Assembly: GCF_014639795.1 (NCBI RefSeq)
Contig: NZ_BMGC01000002.1
Coordinates: 173,646 to 237,645, forward strand
Length of the DNA stretch: 64,000 nt
Direction of reading: 5' to 3'
From: Gordonia jinhuaensis
GTDB lineage: Bacteria > Actinomycetota > Actinomycetes > Mycobacteriales > Mycobacteriaceae
Below the pieces are notes generated by a model. That model was not told the origin of the DNA and ran no database searches. It saw only the letters and a list, made by a program, of their open reading frames with translations. Within the stretch, counting starts at the first letter, position 1. Each line of letters opens with the position of its first letter. The position numbers were made by a program, and so were the translations under genes. Positions 47,655 to 60,638 of this stretch are shown here, piece after piece.

Positions 47655-48170
47655 TCAGCGCAGGTTGCGCAGTCCGGTCAGGGCGTTGGCCACCACGTCA
47701 TCGATCGATGCGTCGACGTCGACAGTGATACCGGGCTCGTCGGGGGCGAGCGGTTCGAGGGTGTCGAACTGCGAGTTCATCAGCGAGGTCGGCATGAAGT
47801 GGCCTGTCCGGGCGGCCTGCCGTGCCGTGATCACCTCCCGGGAGCCCTGCAGATAGACGAAGACCACTGTCGGACAGCGGCTTCGGATCACGTCGCGGTA
47901 GCGGCGCCGCAGTGCCGAGCAAGCGATGACGCCGCCGGGATGAGTGGCCAGCCAGTCGCCGACCCGGATGAGCCAGCCGGCGCGGTCGGCGTCGTCGAGT
48001 GGATGGCCGGACGACATCTTGGCGATGTTGGCCGCCGGGTGCAGCGCGTCGGCGTCGGCGGTCGGAGCGTCGAGCGCATGCGCGAGTTCGGTGGCGACGG
48101 TTGACTTCCCGCACCCCGACACCCCCATCACCACGACCGGACGCCTGGCGGTGGGCTCACTCCGCGTCAT
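47655..48170 (-). CDS. gntK: Gluconokinase
   Basis: It phosphorylates gluconate to 6-phosphogluconate for the pentose phosphate pathway. The 171-residue product has Walker A GVSGCGKST (about 16-24), DADALHPAANIAKMSSGHPL with the DDxDRxGWL pattern following, CSALRRRYRDVIR and GHFMPTSLMNSQFDTLE, all GntK signatures. It lies 62 bp after treY on the same strand and convergent with mas (5-bp gap). Confidence 0.95.
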   Translation of the reverse strand: MTRSEPTARRPVVVMGVSGCGKSTVATELAHALDAPTADADALHPAANIAKMSSGHPLDDADRAGWLIRVGDWLATHPGGVIACSALRRRYRDVIRSRCPTVVFVYLQGSREVITARQAARTGHFMPTSLMNSQFDTLEPLAPDEPGITVDVDASIDDVVANALTGLRNLR

Positions 48171-48232
48171 GGCGTCCCAGTGGTGGTGCTGCGATCGGCG
48201 AGATGGACCTGACCGGTGCCGACATCATCGGA

Positions 48233-50578
48233 TCATCTGGTCAACACCGCCACGGCACCGTCGGCGAACAACTGGTCAGCGGTGACGGTGCCCGACAGCA
48301 CACGCTCACCGACGATGTCGTGCCAGTCTCCGTCGGGCAGGTCGAGTGTGGTCGAGGAGCGCAGGGTGTCGGAGAACGAGACAGTCCAGCGCGCCACGGC
48401 GACGACGACCTCGACGTCGGTTTCTGTGCGGCCGCGGCCGAATGCCAGTACGTGGGAGCTGCCCGGCCCATCGGACAGCAGCGGCACATACGACGATCCG
48501 GCGCCGAACACGGCAGGCCGAGCCTTGCGCAGATGTCCGAGCGTGGTGACCAGTCGCGTCTTTGGGTTGTCGGGGTCGGCGTCGTAATCCACCGGGCGTC
48601 GGTTGTCGGGGTCGGCCAGCGAATCCTCGTACCACTGGGTGCCCTGATAGATGTCGGGGAAGCCGGGCACGGTCATCGCCAGCGCCTTCTGCACATGTGA
48701 CTGCGCATACCAGTGCGGTGCGAGTTCCTCGACGAGCGTGGAGATCTCGGCTCCGCAGGGTCCGTCGATCACGTCATCGATCCAGCGGTGGACACTCGAC
48801 TCGAAGGCCTCGTCGACATCGATCCAGCTCGTCCCCACGCCGCCTTCACGCATCGCCTTGGTGGCGTACTCGTGGAACCGTCGGCGCCCGTCGGTGCCGA
48901 GTCCGCGGCCCACCGGCCAGATCCCGAAGAGGTTCTGGCGGAAGAACAGTCCCAGTGTCGCCTCGGGGGCCGGAGCATCGTTTTCGGAGTTGCGCACGAT
49001 CTGCGACCACCGCGCGGGCACCTGTGACAGCAGACTGATCCGGGCACGCACGTCCTCGCCGCGTTTGGTGTCGTGCGTGGAGGTGGCGGTCATCGCCGTC
49101 GGCCACTTGTGCGCCCGGGTGCGGTTGATCCAGTGGAAGGTGTCGGCGTCGATGGTCGGGATGATCGGATCGCACCCCACCTCCTGGGTGCTCACCAGCC
49201 GTGCCGTGCGATAGAACAGGCAGTCCTCGACGCTCTTGGCCATCACCGCGCCGCTCACCTGGGCCAGCCGTACCGATGCCTCCCCACCGACGGCGATCGC
49301 CTCGGACACGAGGTGTGCGGCCGGGTGATCGGCGGAGTTCTGGGCGATGACGTCATCGAGCAGAGAACCCAACACGGGGTAGTCGCCGCGGTACACCGGT
49401 GTCCCGGCGATGATGTCGGTCAGTGCGCCGGTCAGATCGGCGAGGTCGGGGTCGCTGTGGGCATCGGCGTCGCGGATGACAGCCCGGCGGAGCCGGGCCA
49501 GCTCGGAGGGGAAGGTGGTGGTGGCGACGTGGCGTTTGAGGGCGAGCTTCTCACGGGAGAGCCAGTCGGCGTCGCCGGGATGGGTACCCCATGCGGCGTG
49601 CAGGGAGGTCAGCCCCTCCATCCCACTGGGGTCCACGAGCACCGCGCCCAGCACGGCGAGATGGTCATAGCCGGTGGTGCCCTGCACCGGCATCCCCGGG
49701 TCCAGCGGTTCGTCGTCGGAGAGGATCTTCTCGACGATCACGATCCGGTCGTCGCCGAGGTCGGCGCGCAATCGGGTGAGATAACCGATCGGGTCGGCCA
49801 GGCCGTCGGGGTGGTCCACCCGGATGCCGTCCACGAGATCCTCCGCGGCGAGCAGCCGCACCAGGGTGTGGGTGGCGTCGTAGACCTCCGGATCCTCTTG
49901 GCGCAGACCGGCCAGACCGTCGACGGAGAAGAATCTGCGATAGCCGATGAGACCGGATCGCCAGGGGACGAGTTTGTAGTGCTGGCGGTCGTGGACGGTC
50001 TGCGGGTCGGCACCGTCATCGGTGCTGCCCGAGGCCACTGGATAGCGGTGTTCGTAATAGGCCAGTTCGGTGTCGCCGGAGCTCTCGTCGGTGACGAGTT
50101 CGAGTGAGGACTCGTCACCCTCCTCCCCGAGAACCGGTAGTGCGATACGGCCGTCGGCTCCATTGTCGACGGCGAAGTCGATGTCGAAGTAGCGGGCGTA
50201 CTGCGAGTCGGCGCCGTGAGTCAGCACATCCCACCACCAGCAATTGGCCTTGGGGTCGGCCACGCCGGTGTGGTTGGGCACGATGTCGACGATGATCCCG
50301 ATGCCGAGATCGCTTGCGGCGCGGCGTAGGTCACGCAGACCGTCGAGGCCGCCGAGCACATCCCACACCTGTGGCGGTGGGACCCAGTCGTATCCGTGGT
50401 CGGATCCGGGCTGCGACTGGCCGATCGGCGACAGGTACAGGTGGCTGACACCCAGCTCGGCGATCTGCGGGACATGTTCCACCGCATCGGCGAAGGTGAA
50501 CTGCGCATTCATCTGCAGTCGGTAGGTGCAGGTGACCGCGGGGCGGGCACTCGGCGATCCGGTGGTGCGCTGCGTCAT
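48233..50578 (-). CDS. treY: Malto-oligosyltrehalose synthase TreY
   Basis: TreY rearranges the reducing-end bond of a glucan into trehalose. The 781-residue GH13 product starts with VTCTYRLQMNAQFTFADAVE, the TreY N-terminal signature. It has the nucleophile Asp in DGIRVDHPDGLADP, the acid Glu in IVIVEKILSDDEPL and the C-terminal VPGFPDIYQGTQWYEDSLAD followed by PDNRRPVDY. It is downstream of treX with a gap of about 70 bp and upstream of gntK. Confidence 0.96.
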   Translation of the reverse strand: MTQRTTGSPSARPAVTCTYRLQMNAQFTFADAVEHVPQIAELGVSHLYLSPIGQSQPGSDHGYDWVPPPQVWDVLGGLDGLRDLRRAASDLGIGIIVDIVPNHTGVADPKANCWWWDVLTHGADSQYARYFDIDFAVDNGADGRIALPVLGEEGDESSLELVTDESSGDTELAYYEHRYPVASGSTDDGADPQTVHDRQHYKLVPWRSGLIGYRRFFSVDGLAGLRQEDPEVYDATHTLVRLLAAEDLVDGIRVDHPDGLADPIGYLTRLRADLGDDRIVIVEKILSDDEPLDPGMPVQGTTGYDHLAVLGAVLVDPSGMEGLTSLHAAWGTHPGDADWLSREKLALKRHVATTTFPSELARLRRAVIRDADAHSDPDLADLTGALTDIIAGTPVYRGDYPVLGSLLDDVIAQNSADHPAAHLVSEAIAVGGEASVRLAQVSGAVMAKSVEDCLFYRTARLVSTQEVGCDPIIPTIDADTFHWINRTRAHKWPTAMTATSTHDTKRGEDVRARISLLSQVPARWSQIVRNSENDAPAPEATLGLFFRQNLFGIWPVGRGLGTDGRRRFHEYATKAMREGGVGTSWIDVDEAFESSVHRWIDDVIDGPCGAEISTLVEELAPHWYAQSHVQKALAMTVPGFPDIYQGTQWYEDSLADPDNRRPVDYDADPDNPKTRLVTTLGHLRKARPAVFGAGSSYVPLLSDGPGSSHVLAFGRGRTETDVEVVVAVARWTVSFSDTLRSSTTLDLPDGDWHDIVGERVLSGTVTADQLFADGAVAVLTR

Positions 50579-50647
50579 CGTGGCACACTCTCTGTTCGTC
50601 GGGAGAAATGGTCGCGAATTGCCGCAGGCGCCTGATTCACCGGTGGC

Positions 50648-53392
<2,745 letters not shown>

Positions 53393-53489
53393 GCCCACCC
53401 TTGCGAAGTCATGTGACGAGACTAGCCCCCGCCGTCGTGGCCTTCATGTCGGCGAGGCCGGTGTGCAGGTCGGGTGATCGTCGACGTGA

Positions 53490-55877
53490 TCAGGCCCACG
53501 GCAGGGCGTTGTGCATCTGGCGTCCGAGCTCGTCGGTGATGCTGCGGACGAAGGTCGCCGACAGGTGATGCCAGTCGTGGTAGACGATGATGTTGCCCAC
53601 CACGGCCGGACAGATCTGCGCGTTGCACACCGCATTGGACAGATCGAGCGGATGCAGGCCCGGGTAGTTCGCCACGATCGCGTCGGTGGGGTTGACGGGG
53701 TCCAGCGCGGTGGAGCGCTGTGTCGCGCAGGTGGTGTCGGGATCGTTGCCGTCGGCCAGGCAGGTGGGTGTGTCGATGGCCCCACCGGCGCTGTTGTGCG
53801 GCCAGGGTGTGTCGCGGATGCCGAAGACCGGGATGCCCGCAGCACTGAACTGGCCGAAGATCGGGAGGTAGTCGGCCGGGACGGCGTCGCCGCCGGTGAT
53901 CCCGTCGCGTGGGCGGGTGCTGTTGGTGAACACGGCGTCGGGACGGTCGGCGATGATCCGGTCCATCACCCGTACCACCCAGTCGTGGCACTGCGGGTAG
54001 GGCTGTCCGAGTTGGGTCGGGTTGGGATCCGCCGACAGCGGACACCCCATCTTCAGGTAGGTGGTGACGCGGAAGTGGTTGCGTTTGCCGAGGATGTCGA
54101 GTGCGGTGATCCAGTGCTCGGCGTGCGATCCGCCGGCGAGCGCGATCGTGTGGGTGGCGGTCGGGTCGCCGTATACGCCCACCCGGATGCTCGGATCGGT
54201 GAAGTTGCTGATGTCGCCGCGGAAGGACGTGATGGGGAGGTCTTTGAGCACTGTGAGCGGCGTCGGCTGCGGGTCGACATGCGCGACGGGCAGGTTCTCG
54301 AGGAAGGCCCGGCCGCCGGGATAGATCTTCGGGTCGAGATCTGCGGTGTCGACGGTTGCCGTGGACACGTGGTGCTCCCACATCCTGATCGACACCACCA
54401 CCGCGGCGGTCGCGAGGACCAGCACGGTGGTGACCACCGTGCTGTAGGTCAGCAGTGCGCGTGCCCATCGGCCGGTCCGGCCGGTGCCGGCTGAGGGCGT
54501 GGACGAGCGCGATCGTGATCGCGCGTGCGGGTCGACGTTCTCCGGCTGGATCGTGACCCAGCCGGAGGTGGAGTTCTGCAGGGCAGATCCCGCGGTGGGC
54601 CGGGGCTGCGGGTCGGACGACGGGACGGGCGAATCCGGGAGCAGGTCGTCCAGCGGGGCATCGGCCGCCGAGCCGACCCCGTCGGCGGCGGTCGCCTCCT
54701 CGGTGACCGTGGGCCGGGCTCGAGGACGGATTCCGCGCAGCGGGTCCTCGACGAGGGTCTTCGTCAGCCACGCCACCACCAGCGACAGCGCCAGGATGAG
54801 CAGTCCCTCGATCACCCCGGCGTGGTTCTTGCCCTGCCAGGTCAGATAGAAGATCAGCAGCGGCCAGTGCCAGAGGTAGAGCGAATACGACACCGAGCCC
54901 AGCCACACCGGGCCGCGTCCGGCCAGTGCCACGGTGGTCCTCGGTGGCGTGGCGTCGGCCGACGTGGGGGCACCCGCCCAGATGATCGCCAGGGTGGAGA
55001 CCACCGGGACCAATGCCTTGGCACCCGGATAGGACTCGACGCCGTTGATCCACCACCCACAGCTGATGATCAAACCGAGCGCCACCAGGATCACCAGGTC
55101 GCGGAGAAGGCGCGGCAGTCGGACCCGCGGCATCCAGATGGCCAGGAGTCCGCCGATCAGCGGTTCCCACAGACGCGAGAAGGTGTCGTAGTAGTTGAAC
55201 GGCTGGTTCACCGACATCCGGTACTGCGCCCAGGCGAAGGATGTCGCCGCGAGCGCCAGCACCACCACGAAGACCAGGCTGCGCATGACGGCAGCCGTGG
55301 CGGTGCGACCGAGGATGCGACCAATGATCTTGACGACCCCGGTGAGCGCCATGGCCGCCAGCAGCACGCCGACGAAGAACTGTCCCTGCATCGACATCGA
55401 CCAGATGTGCTGCAGCGGACTGTTGGCCGAACTCGCGGCGGTGTAATCCTGCGAATTGAAGGCCAGATACCAGTTTTGGTAGTACAGCAGGCTCGCGATC
55501 CACTCGCGGCCGATGCTCACCCAGCGGGTCTGTGCGACGACCGCGACCGTGAGCACCGCGACCGCGATCAACATCGTGACCAGCGCCGGGAGCAATCGGC
55601 GGATGAGTTTGCGCACGCGCGGGAACGGGTTGACCGCATCGATCAGGCCCACGGTGTCGGATTGGCTGCGGATGGAGTGGCGTAGCAGCGACCCGACGAA
55701 GAAATAGCCCGACAGGGTGAGGAAGACATCGACACCACCGGAGACACGGCCGAACCAGACGTGGAAGCAGGCGACCAGCGCGATGGCGATCCCGCGCAGA
55801 CCGTCGAGATCGGTCCGATATGCGGGCGCGCGTGACGGTGTGGCGTCGGCGGCGCGCGTGACCGTGGGTGCTGCCAC
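53490..55877 (-). CDS. OafA-type membrane acyltransferase with SGNH domain
   Basis: The product is 795 residues. The N-terminal half is an acyltransferase-3 membrane domain of about ten helices starting YRTDLDGLRGIAIALVACFH, with the His and following Arg motif; it moves acyl groups across the membrane. After a linker (about 400-490) and another helix, the C-terminal SGNH hydrolase-like domain has ALAGGSHAEHWITAL (GxSH block) and YHDWHHLSATFV (D-x-x-H block). Such proteins O-acylate cell-wall or surface glycans. The neighbour of treX in M. tuberculosis (Rv1565c) is the same type. Confidence 0.92.
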   Translation of the reverse strand: MAAPTVTRAADATPSRAPAYRTDLDGLRGIAIALVACFHVWFGRVSGGVDVFLTLSGYFFVGSLLRHSIRSQSDTVGLIDAVNPFPRVRKLIRRLLPALVTMLIAVAVLTVAVVAQTRWVSIGREWIASLLYYQNWYLAFNSQDYTAASSANSPLQHIWSMSMQGQFFVGVLLAAMALTGVVKIIGRILGRTATAAVMRSLVFVVVLALAATSFAWAQYRMSVNQPFNYYDTFSRLWEPLIGGLLAIWMPRVRLPRLLRDLVILVALGLIISCGWWINGVESYPGAKALVPVVSTLAIIWAGAPTSADATPPRTTVALAGRGPVWLGSVSYSLYLWHWPLLIFYLTWQGKNHAGVIEGLLILALSLVVAWLTKTLVEDPLRGIRPRARPTVTEEATAADGVGSAADAPLDDLLPDSPVPSSDPQPRPTAGSALQNSTSGWVTIQPENVDPHARSRSRSSTPSAGTGRTGRWARALLTYSTVVTTVLVLATAAVVVSIRMWEHHVSTATVDTADLDPKIYPGGRAFLENLPVAHVDPQPTPLTVLKDLPITSFRGDISNFTDPSIRVGVYGDPTATHTIALAGGSHAEHWITALDILGKRNHFRVTTYLKMGCPLSADPNPTQLGQPYPQCHDWVVRVMDRIIADRPDAVFTNSTRPRDGITGGDAVPADYLPIFGQFSAAGIPVFGIRDTPWPHNSAGGAIDTPTCLADGNDPDTTCATQRSTALDPVNPTDAIVANYPGLHPLDLSNAVCNAQICPAVVGNIIVYHDWHHLSATFVRSITDELGRQMHNALPWA

Positions 55878-56009
55878 GTGACGATGCGCCTTTCGTGTCG
55901 TGCCGGCCAGGTGCGGCCGAGGATCCGGGGGCGTGCCGGTCGACGTGCGGTGCGGGTGGTTCCGAGCGCGTCTCGACCGGGCAGGTCGTGCATGGGTGCA
56001 CTGATTGCC

Positions 56010-56027
56010 CGGTAGATCAATCTACCG
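56010..56027. promoter_or_regulatory. Perfect palindrome between acyltransferase and bioA
   Basis: CGGTAGAT, CA, ATCTACCG: 8-bp perfect arms in the 214-bp divergent gap. It is an operator candidate for either gene. It does not resemble the BioQ box at the bioF start. Confidence 0.6.
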
Positions 56028-56091
56028 AACCGGCCGGCGGATTCCGCGCACGCGCGTGACCGTGGCTCGTCTGCATGCGATCCTCGTCGGC

Positions 56092-57417
56092 GTGTCAGAC
56101 AGCGCCGGGTCCACCCGGTCCCGCCGCAGCGATGCTGCCTCGCTCGCCGACGATCTCGTGGAGCGCGATCGGGACTGTGTGTGGCATCCCTACGGGCAGA
56201 TGCCCAGCGTGCAGTCGCCGCTTCCGGTGGCCTCCGCCGAGGGTGTGCGGCTACAGCTGGTCGACGGCCGCTCATTGGTGGACGGGATGAGCTCGTGGTG
56301 GGCGGCGATCCACGGCTATCGGCATCCGGTGCTCGACGAGGCGGTGCGCACCCAGCTGTCGTCGATGGCCCATGTGATGTTCGGCGGGCTGACACATCAA
56401 CCCGCGGTCGATCTCGCGCAGCTGCTGGTGGAGATCACCCCCGCGCCGCTGCGCACGGTCTTCTTCGCCGACTCGGGATCGGTGTCGGTGGAGGTCGCGG
56501 TGAAGATGGCGCTGCAGTACTGGCGTGCGCGGGGACTACCTGCCAAGCGCCGCCTGCTCACGTGGCGGGGCGGATACCACGGCGACACTTTCACCCCGAT
56601 GAGCGTCTGCGACCCGGTCGGCGGCATGCATGCGCTGTGGACCGACATCCTCGCCGAGCAGCTCTTCGCACCGGTGCCCCCGACGAGCCATGAGCAGGAC
56701 TACGTCGATCAGCTCGCCGCGCTGGTCACCGCTCACCGCGACGAGCTCGCCGCGGTGATCGTCGAGCCGGTGGTGCAGGGGGCCGGTGGGATGCGGTTCC
56801 CGTCGCCGCGATACCTGGCCGACCTGCGCGCGCTCTGCGACGAGAACTCGGTCCTGCTGATCTTCGACGAGATCGCCACCGGTTTCGGTCGGACCGGTGA
56901 ATTGTTCGCTGCCGACCATGCCGGGGTGTCGCCGGACATCATGTGTGTGGGCAAGGCGTTGACCGGCGGATACCTCACGCTGGCGGCGACGCTGTGCACC
57001 CGCGAGGTGGCCACGACCATCACCTCCGGCCATCCCGGTGTGCTCGCCCACGGTCCGACGTTCATGGCCAATCCGCTGGCCTGCGCGGTGGGTCTGGCCT
57101 CCACCCGGCTGTTGCTGGACTCGCCGTGGCGCACTCGCGTGGCCGCGATCGAGGGCGGCCTGCGTGCGGGGCTGGCCGACACCGTCGGCGGATCGGGTGT
57201 CACCGACGTGCGGGTTCTCGGCGCGATCGGTGTGGTCGAACTCGACGACGACGTCGACATGGCGGCGGCCACCGACGCAGCAGTCGCCGCAGGCGTGTGG
57301 TTGCGCCCGTTCGGCCGGTTGATCTACACGATGCCCCCACTGATCGCCGACGCCGACGACGTCGCGCTGATCTGCGCGGGGATCACCGCCGCGGTGCGAG
57401 CATCCACGCGCACGTGA
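56092..57417 (+). CDS. bioA: Adenosylmethionine-8-amino-7-oxononanoate aminotransferase
   Basis: BioA transfers the amino group of S-adenosylmethionine to KAPA, giving DAPA in biotin synthesis. The product is about 441 residues, class III PLP aminotransferase: VWHPYGQM near the start, [52 protein letters not shown] and the PLP lysine in [23 protein letters not shown] is also typical. GTG 56092 places WHPY about 30 residues in, similar to mycobacterial BioA; the frame extends upstream without a good start. Confidence 0.94.
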   Translation: MSDSAGSTRSRRSDAASLADDLVERDRDCVWHPYGQMPSVQSPLPVASAEGVRLQLVDGRSLVDGMSSWWAAIHGYRHPVLDEAVRTQLSSMAHVMFGGLTHQPAVDLAQLLVEITPAPLRTVFFADSGSVSVEVAVKMALQYWRARGLPAKRRLLTWRGGYHGDTFTPMSVCDPVGGMHALWTDILAEQLFAPVPPTSHEQDYVDQLAALVTAHRDELAAVIVEPVVQGAGGMRFPSPRYLADLRALCDENSVLLIFDEIATGFGRTGELFAADHAGVSPDIMCVGKALTGGYLTLAATLCTREVATTITSGHPGVLAHGPTFMANPLACAVGLASTRLLLDSPWRTRVAAIEGGLRAGLADTVGGSGVTDVRVLGAIGVVELDDDVDMAAATDAAVAAGVWLRPFGRLIYTMPPLIADADDVALICAGITAAVRASTRT

Positions 57418-57437
57418 CCTGACCGGCGACCGGGCCG

Positions 57438-57476
57438 CACCGGTGACGGGACAGCGCATCTGACCTGTCACCGGTG
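57438..57476 (+). terminator. Long hairpin after bioA
   Basis: CACCGGTGAC (57438-57447) pairs perfectly with GTCACCGGTG (57467-57476), and the inner 19 bases can add six further pairs around loop CGCAT. It lies 20 bases after the bioA stop and separates bioA from the bioF promoter. Confidence 0.7.
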
Positions 57477-57531
57477 TGCGACATGACGCCGTGATCGTCC
57501 CGGGATGGCTGCATGGGGATCACCGATCTGC

Positions 57532-57566
57532 CACACTGTTCGCGATGACTACTGAACAGTGTTCAG
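57532..57566 (+). promoter_or_regulatory. bioF promoter with BioQ-like box over the start
   Basis: CACACT (57532-57537) is a possible -10 element exactly 7 bases before ATG 57545, the spacing of a leaderless transcript. CTGAACAGTGTTCAG (57552-57566) is a perfect palindrome containing TGAAC-N3-GTTCA, the consensus of the actinobacterial biotin repressor BioQ. It lies inside the first codons of bioF. Confidence 0.65.
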
Positions 57567-58708
57567 GTTTGGCCCTGAGCTGGCTCGATGCCGACGCATC
57601 CGCACGACGTGAGGCCGGACTGCATCGCGAGGTGACCCCGCGTGAGGAGTCCGGCGCACTGGTCGACCTGGCCTCCAACGACTATCTCGGACTGGCCCGG
57701 CATCCCGCGACGATTGCCGGCGCGCAGGAGGCCGCGGCGCGCTGGGGGACAGGTGCGACCGCGTCGCGCCTGGTCGCCGGGACGACCCGGCTGCACGACG
57801 ACTTCGAACGCGACCTCGCCGCATTTCTCGGTGTCGAAGCGGCCCTGGTGTTCTCGTCGGGCTATCTGGCGAACATCGGTGCGGTCAGCGCGCTCGCCGG
57901 CCGGGACGGATTCATCGTCAGCGACACCGGGGCGCACGCATCGCTGATCGACGGATGCCGGCTGTCGCGATCGCAGGTGGTGGTGATCGAGCGCGGCGAT
58001 CACGAGGCGTTGGCGCGTGTTCTCGCGACGCGGACGCGGCAGCGGGCGCTGGTGGTGACCGACTCGGTGTACAGCATCGACGGGGTGATCGCCCCGATCG
58101 CCGAGTACCACCAGGTGGCACGCGAGCACGGGGCGATGCTGCTCGTCGACGAGGCGCACGCGCTGGGCGTCCGGGGGCGGGGCGGGCGCGGCGTGGTCGA
58201 CGAGCTCGGACTCTCCGGCGCCGACGACCTGGTGGTGACCACGGTGTTGTCGAAGTCGCTGGGATCGCAGGGTGGTGTGGTCGCCGGTTCCGCGCGTGTC
58301 CGTGACCATCTCGTCGACACCGCACGCACCTTCATCTTCGATACTGGGCTCAACCCACCGGCAGCGGGTGCGGCGCGCGCCGCGTTGGCGACACTGCGCG
58401 ACAACCCGGACCTGTGCGACCAGGTGCGGCACAATGCCGCACGCATCGCCGAACGGTGCGGCGGACAGCCGCCCGAGTCGGCGGTGGTCTCGCTCATCGT
58501 CGGCGATCCCCATCGCGCGGTCGAGGCCGCGGCGGGCTGCCGTGGCGTCGGCGTGCACGTGGGGTGCTTCCGCCCGCCGTCGGTACCCGCCGGCACGTCA
58601 CGTCTCCGTCTGACGGCCCGCGCGGACTTGTCCGAGGACCTCATCGACGACGTGACGTCGCGGATCCGCGGGGTGCTCGACGGACTCGGCGTGCGGGTGG
58701 GCGCGTGA
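57545..58708 (+). CDS. bioF: 8-amino-7-oxononanoate synthase
   Basis: BioF condenses pimeloyl thioester with alanine to KAPA. The 387-residue alpha-oxoamine synthase has LASNDYLGLARHP (about 42-54), TGATASRLVAGTTRLHDDFE, VDEAHALGVRGRGGRG and PLP lysine Lys237 in TTVLSKSLGSQGG. ATG 57545 is likely leaderless. The start of the next gene overlaps its stop (TGATG). First gene of bioF-bioD-bioB-bsaP. Confidence 0.95.
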   Translation: MTTEQCSGLALSWLDADASARREAGLHREVTPREESGALVDLASNDYLGLARHPATIAGAQEAAARWGTGATASRLVAGTTRLHDDFERDLAAFLGVEAALVFSSGYLANIGAVSALAGRDGFIVSDTGAHASLIDGCRLSRSQVVVIERGDHEALARVLATRTRQRALVVTDSVYSIDGVIAPIAEYHQVAREHGAMLLVDEAHALGVRGRGGRGVVDELGLSGADDLVVTTVLSKSLGSQGGVVAGSARVRDHLVDTARTFIFDTGLNPPAAGAARAALATLRDNPDLCDQVRHNAARIAERCGGQPPESAVVSLIVGDPHRAVEAAAGCRGVGVHVGCFRPPSVPAGTSRLRLTARADLSEDLIDDVTSRIRGVLDGLGVRVGA

Positions 58709-59556
58709 TGAGCCCGGCGAGCGCACCCGACCAGTCGCTTCCAGTCCAGTCGCTCACGCACGATCAGCCGAATGCGCGGGGTCAAGTGCCGCCGGACCCG
58801 GCCGGGCGCGTCGTGGTGGTCACCGGAACCTGCACCGATGTGGGCAAAACGGTGACCGTCGCGGCGCTGGTCGCCGGGTTTCGTGCGGCCGGCTGCTCGG
58901 TGGCCGTCTGCAAACCGGCTCAGACCGGTGTCGAGGCCGGCGCCGACGGTGATCGGACCGATGACCCGCGGCGCGCAGACGGTGGGGACCTCGCGGTGGT
59001 GCGCGCGCTCGCCAACCCTGACGAGACGCTCGAATGTGCGCGTTTCCGGGAACCGTTGGCGCCCTTCACCGCTGCCCGCCGAGAACACCGCGAACCGCTG
59101 CGGCTGGCGCAGATCACCGCCGCCGTCGACGATCTCCGGTCCCGTCACGACGTGGTGGTGGTCGAGGGTGCCGGTGGTGTGCTCGTGCGGTTCGACGAGA
59201 CGACCACCATCCTCAGCGTTGCCGATGCCCTGGCTGCGCCGATGGTGGTGGTGGTCGACCCGGCACTCGGCGCGCTCAACCACGCCGAACTGACCGTCGG
59301 AGCGATACGCGCGGCAGGGGTGGAGGTGGCCGGGCTCGTGATCGGGCGATGGCCTCGCGACCCCGACCTCGCGCGCCGATGCAATCTCGACGATCTCCCG
59401 ACGGTCACCGACAGCCGCATCCTCGGGGTCATCCCCGAGGGCGTGAGCGACCTGACCCCAGCGGAATTCGCGGCGGCGGCCATCACCTGGCTCGATCTCT
59501 CCCACCACATCCCCGACACGAAAGCCTCACCCCCGACACGAAAGGCCCGCACGTGA
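58708..59556 (+). CDS. bioD: Dethiobiotin synthetase
   Basis: BioD closes the ureido ring of DAPA using CO2 and ATP. The 282-residue product has Walker [10 protein letters not shown] (residues 40-48), VCKPAQTG with the conserved Lys, [11 protein letters not shown] and [14 protein letters not shown]. An N-terminal extension of about 33 residues before the first strand is unusual for this family and low in complexity. ATG 58708 overlaps the bioF stop; the stop overlaps the bioB GTG. Confidence 0.95.
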   Translation: MSPASAPDQSLPVQSLTHDQPNARGQVPPDPAGRVVVVTGTCTDVGKTVTVAALVAGFRAAGCSVAVCKPAQTGVEAGADGDRTDDPRRADGGDLAVVRALANPDETLECARFREPLAPFTAARREHREPLRLAQITAAVDDLRSRHDVVVVEGAGGVLVRFDETTTILSVADALAAPMVVVVDPALGALNHAELTVGAIRAAGVEVAGLVIGRWPRDPDLARRCNLDDLPTVTDSRILGVIPEGVSDLTPAEFAAAAITWLDLSHHIPDTKASPPTRKART

Positions 59557-60638
59557 CCGACATCCGCACCGACGACGCCGCACCCGCCGATCGGACCCCC
59601 ACGACGACGGGTACCGCGATGACCGGCACCGCGGCGGGGAGCGCCGACGACATCCTGGCGATCGCCACCGAACAAGTCCTCGGACGAGGCGTCGGACTGA
59701 CCCGCGAGCAGGTACTCGCGGTGTTGTCGTTGCCCGACGAGCGCTTGCCCGAACTCCTCGACCTCGCGCACAAGGTGCGCATGCGGTGGTGTGGACCGGA
59801 AGTGGAGGTCGAGGGCATCATCTCGCTGAAGACCGGCGGATGCCCCGAGGATTGCCACTTCTGTTCGCAGTCAGGCCTTTTCGAGTCACCGGTGCGCAGT
59901 GCCTGGATCGACATCCCCGCGCTGGTGGAGGCGGCCAAGCAGACGGCGAAGACCGGCGCGACCGAGTTCTGCATCGTCGCGGCGGTGCGTGGGCCGGATG
60001 AGCGCCTGATGAGTCAGGTGGCCGCCGCCGTCGAGGCGATCCGCGCCGAGGTCGACATCCAGGTCGCCTGCTCGCTGGGGATGCTCACCCAGGACCAGGT
60101 CGACGCGCTGGTCGAGATGGGGGTGCACCGTTACAACCACAACCTCGAGACCGCGCGCAGCCACTTCCCGAATGTGGTGAGCACCCACACCTGGGAGGAG
60201 CGTTTCGACACCCTGCGGATGGTGCGGGATGCCGGGATGGAGGTGTGCTGCGGCGGCATCCTCGGCATGGGGGAGACGCGCGAGCAGCGCGCCGAGTTCG
60301 CTGCCGAACTCGCCGAACTCTGCCCCGACGAGGTTCCGATGAACTTCCTCAACCCGCGTCCGGGCACGCCGTTCGGCGATCTCGAGGTGATGCCGGCGAC
60401 GGAGGCGCTCGCCTGTGTCGGCGCGTTCCGGCTCGCGTTGCCGCGCACCATCCTGCGCTTTGCCGGCGGACGTGAGATCACCCTCGGGGACCTCGGTGCC
60501 CAGCAGGGTATTCTCGGCGGCATCAACGCCGTGATCGTCGGGAACTACCTCACGACCCTGGGCAGGCCGGCCGAGGAGGATCTCGACCTGCTGGTCGACC
60601 TACAGATGCCCATCAAGGCACTCAATGACACGATGTGA
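59553..60638 (+). CDS. bioB: Biotin synthase
   Basis: BioB is the radical SAM enzyme that inserts sulfur into dethiobiotin. The 361-residue product has the radical-SAM cluster motif [12 protein letters not shown] with Cys97, Cys101 and Cys104, then [20 protein letters not shown] and [36 protein letters not shown] is the C-terminal signature. Mycobacterial BioB is known to need the partner BsaP, whose gene follows directly. GTG 59553 is in the GTGA overlap with bioD. Confidence 0.96.
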   Translation: MTDIRTDDAAPADRTPTTTGTAMTGTAAGSADDILAIATEQVLGRGVGLTREQVLAVLSLPDERLPELLDLAHKVRMRWCGPEVEVEGIISLKTGGCPEDCHFCSQSGLFESPVRSAWIDIPALVEAAKQTAKTGATEFCIVAAVRGPDERLMSQVAAAVEAIRAEVDIQVACSLGMLTQDQVDALVEMGVHRYNHNLETARSHFPNVVSTHTWEERFDTLRMVRDAGMEVCCGGILGMGETREQRAEFAAELAELCPDEVPMNFLNPRPGTPFGDLEVMPATEALACVGAFRLALPRTILRFAGGREITLGDLGAQQGILGGINAVIVGNYLTTLGRPAEEDLDLLVDLQMPIKALNDTM

